Origin: Limnohabitans_A sp048020265
Lineage (GTDB): Bacteria > Pseudomonadota > Gammaproteobacteria > Burkholderiales > Burkholderiaceae_C
NCBI RefSeq assembly: GCF_048020265.1
Contig: NZ_CP171843.1
Span: 620,001-684,000 of the forward strand
Reading direction: 5' to 3'
Length of the DNA: 64,000 nt
Shown here: piece after piece, positions 62,792 to 64,000 of the stretch
Position numbering within the stretch: position 1 is the stretch's first letter
Layout: every line of letters begins with the position of its first letter
The notes under the pieces: generated by a model
Told to the model about the DNA's origin: nothing
The model's database searches: none
The model's input: only the letters and a program-made list of their open reading frames with translations
Translations under genes and position numbers: made by a program

Positions 62792-63949
62792 TTACAACTC
62801 TTCAACGCGTCTGGGCGGGTAGCTGTCCCAGGCCTGGCAACCCGGGCAATGCCAGAAGTGTTCTTTGGCCTCAAATCCGCAGGCAGCGCATCGGTATCTG
62901 GCAAGGGGTCGAATGGCCTGTTCCAGTGCTTTTTGCACCGTGGCGGGCAAGGGCTTGGTGGCGCTGTGTTCGTCAACCAACCAACGGGTGGCCGCCATCA
63001 GGGAGGCGTGTTGGTTCAAATGGTCCAGGTAGCGCTGGTGTGATGCCGCAGCATGCTCCGCCGAGTCTGAGGTCAGTGCTGTGATGGCGTCGAGCACATC
63101 GATGCAGGGCAGCTTGTCGTAATGTGCCTTGAGAACTTGCGTCGCGGGTCCGGACAAGTCGGCCGCTTGAGCGGCTTTGACCAAACTGGCTGCCGCCAAG
63201 GGAGCGGCCACGTCCACGCGTTCAAACAGCACCGACAGGGTCTCAAACGCTTGTGCAGCCTGTCCTTGCGATAGCTGCAATTGCCCAAGCAAGATGCGGG
63301 GTCTGGCGGCTTCGGGGGTGGTCTGAATGGCGGCGGTCAACAGTTCCGTGGCTTTGGCCGTGTCACCTTGTTGAACGGCTTCGCGTGCTTGCTCGCATTG
63401 GTAATGGGCTAATCGCATGTCGAAATTGGCTTCGCCTGACTTCTCCAACAAACCGGCCACCCGGGCTGCTTCAGGCCATTCGCGCGATCGCTCGTAAATC
63501 GCCAGCCGTGCCAGCCGGGCTTGACCTTCGTAGGAGGTGCCCTCCAGTTTGCGCAGTGCTTCTTCAGCGCGGTCCAGCAATCCCGCCTTCAGGTAGTCGA
63601 GTGCCAGGCCATGTTGGGCGCGTTGCCGATCGGCCCCACTCAGGTCGGCGCGTGACAGCAGGTGTTCGTGCACACGCACGGCGCGGTCGTATTCACCCCT
63701 GCGGCGAAACAGATTGCCCAGTGCAAAGTGCAACTCAGACGTGTCGGGATCGTTTTGAACGGCCTCGATGAAGGCGTCGATCGCCTTGTCTTGCTGTTCA
63801 TTGAGCAGGTAATTCAGACCTTTGAAGTAGGCCCGCGGTGCCTGGCGGTTGGCGATGCGCATCTGGCGCAAATCGAGGCGCGATGCGATCCAGCCCAAGG
63901 CGAAGGCCGCTGGCAGGCCCAGCAAAATCCAGGTCAGATCAAGTTCCAT
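62792..63949 (-). CDS. lapB: Lipopolysaccharide assembly protein B
   Basis: This 385-residue protein has one N-terminal membrane helix (residues 5-22), several tetratricopeptide repeats (for example EAVQNDPDTSELHFALGNLF) and a C-terminal rubredoxin-like metal site (C-x2-C in YRCAACGF and C-x2-C in WHCPGC). It controls LpxC turnover through FtsH and so LPS synthesis. Its start overlaps the end of the preceding gene (lapA) on the same strand. Confidence 0.95.
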   Translation of the reverse strand: MELDLTWILLGLPAAFALGWIASRLDLRQMRIANRQAPRAYFKGLNYLLNEQQDKAIDAFIEAVQNDPDTSELHFALGNLFRRRGEYDRAVRVHEHLLSRADLSGADRQRAQHGLALDYLKAGLLDRAEEALRKLEGTSYEGQARLARLAIYERSREWPEAARVAGLLEKSGEANFDMRLAHYQCEQAREAVQQGDTAKATELLTAAIQTTPEAARPRILLGQLQLSQGQAAQAFETLSVLFERVDVAAPLAAASLVKAAQAADLSGPATQVLKAHYDKLPCIDVLDAITALTSDSAEHAAASHQRYLDHLNQHASLMAATRWLVDEHSATKPLPATVQKALEQAIRPLARYRCAACGFEAKEHFWHCPGCQAWDSYPPRRVEEL

Positions 63950-64000
63950 GGGAGGCTTCTGGTGCAGGTTTCGGCTCTGCGTTGGCGGCTGAATTCAGGC
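63939..64000 (-). CDS. lapA: C-terminal tail of lapA (partial, 5' end off window)
   Basis: Nineteen codons rich in Ala, Pro and Glu end in a TGA at 63939-63941 that overlaps the lapB start by 11 bases. The frame is open to the window edge. LapA normally precedes lapB in Burkholderiales and ends in a low-complexity tail, which fits. The visible residues alone do not identify the family. Confidence 0.45.
   Translation of the reverse strand, partial: LNSAANAEPKPAPEASHGT

Overview
The window is GC-rich, densely coded chromosomal DNA from a betaproteobacterium, most likely a Comamonadaceae-type member of the Burkholderiales. This is inferred from the gene families and their order: xseB-ispA-dxs beside a Rieske oxygenase, lapA-lapB-comEA, orphan 'Bug' (TctC-type) receptors, several TRAP transporters, a BPSS1780-type membrane protein, and RhlE and RdgC homologues. 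No rRNA, tRNA, CRISPR array or phage module is visible. The first and last genes (xdhB, lapA) are cut by the window edges.

1-13.1 kb is a purine salvage and catabolism block. It holds xanthine dehydrogenase XdhAB (minus strand), a divergent LysR regulator, a complete BMP-type nucleoside/purine ABC importer (ATPase, two permeases, lipoprotein receptor), malonyl-CoA decarboxylase, a small unknown protein, an adenine-deaminase-type enzyme and a second BMP receptor. 13.1-18.4 kb carries dcd, an RhlE helicase, a TonB-dependent receptor and an alpha/beta hydrolase. 18.4-23.8 kb carries an M20 amidohydrolase, two tandem Bug receptors, a LysR regulator and a TauE/SafE exporter, followed by a three-unit hairpin repeat.

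23.8-41.6 kb is mostly housekeeping: guaC with a terminator in its leader, a uvrD-type helicase carrying an in-frame palindromic insertion, a SlyD-like isomerase, thrB, a remarkable 28+28+28 nt repeat pair, polA, a GST, a dienelactone hydrolase, a ZIP metal transporter, a sulfurtransferase, an EamA transporter, a Rieske oxygenase (also with a leader terminator) and xseB-ispA-dxs. 41.8-45.5 kb is a TRAP transporter whose receptor converges on its membrane genes.

45.7-53.6 kb is the most distinctive block. A tungstate ABC importer (tupBCA) lies beside a GAF/Fis regulator that lacks an AAA+ domain and a tungsten aldehyde:ferredoxin oxidoreductase operon. That operon encodes a four-cluster ferredoxin AorA, the catalytic AorB, the flavoprotein AorC, a MoaD-like protein and an unrecognised 99-residue protein. 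Import, cofactor supply and enzyme are therefore adjacent. crcB and rdgC follow.

55.1-62.4 kb looks like a pyroglutamate module: a TRAP operon (dctPQM, minus) divergent from a winged-helix regulator and a fused 5-oxoprolinase, with a tandem-repeat operator candidate between them. The window ends with a ComEA-like protein, lapB and the tail of lapA.
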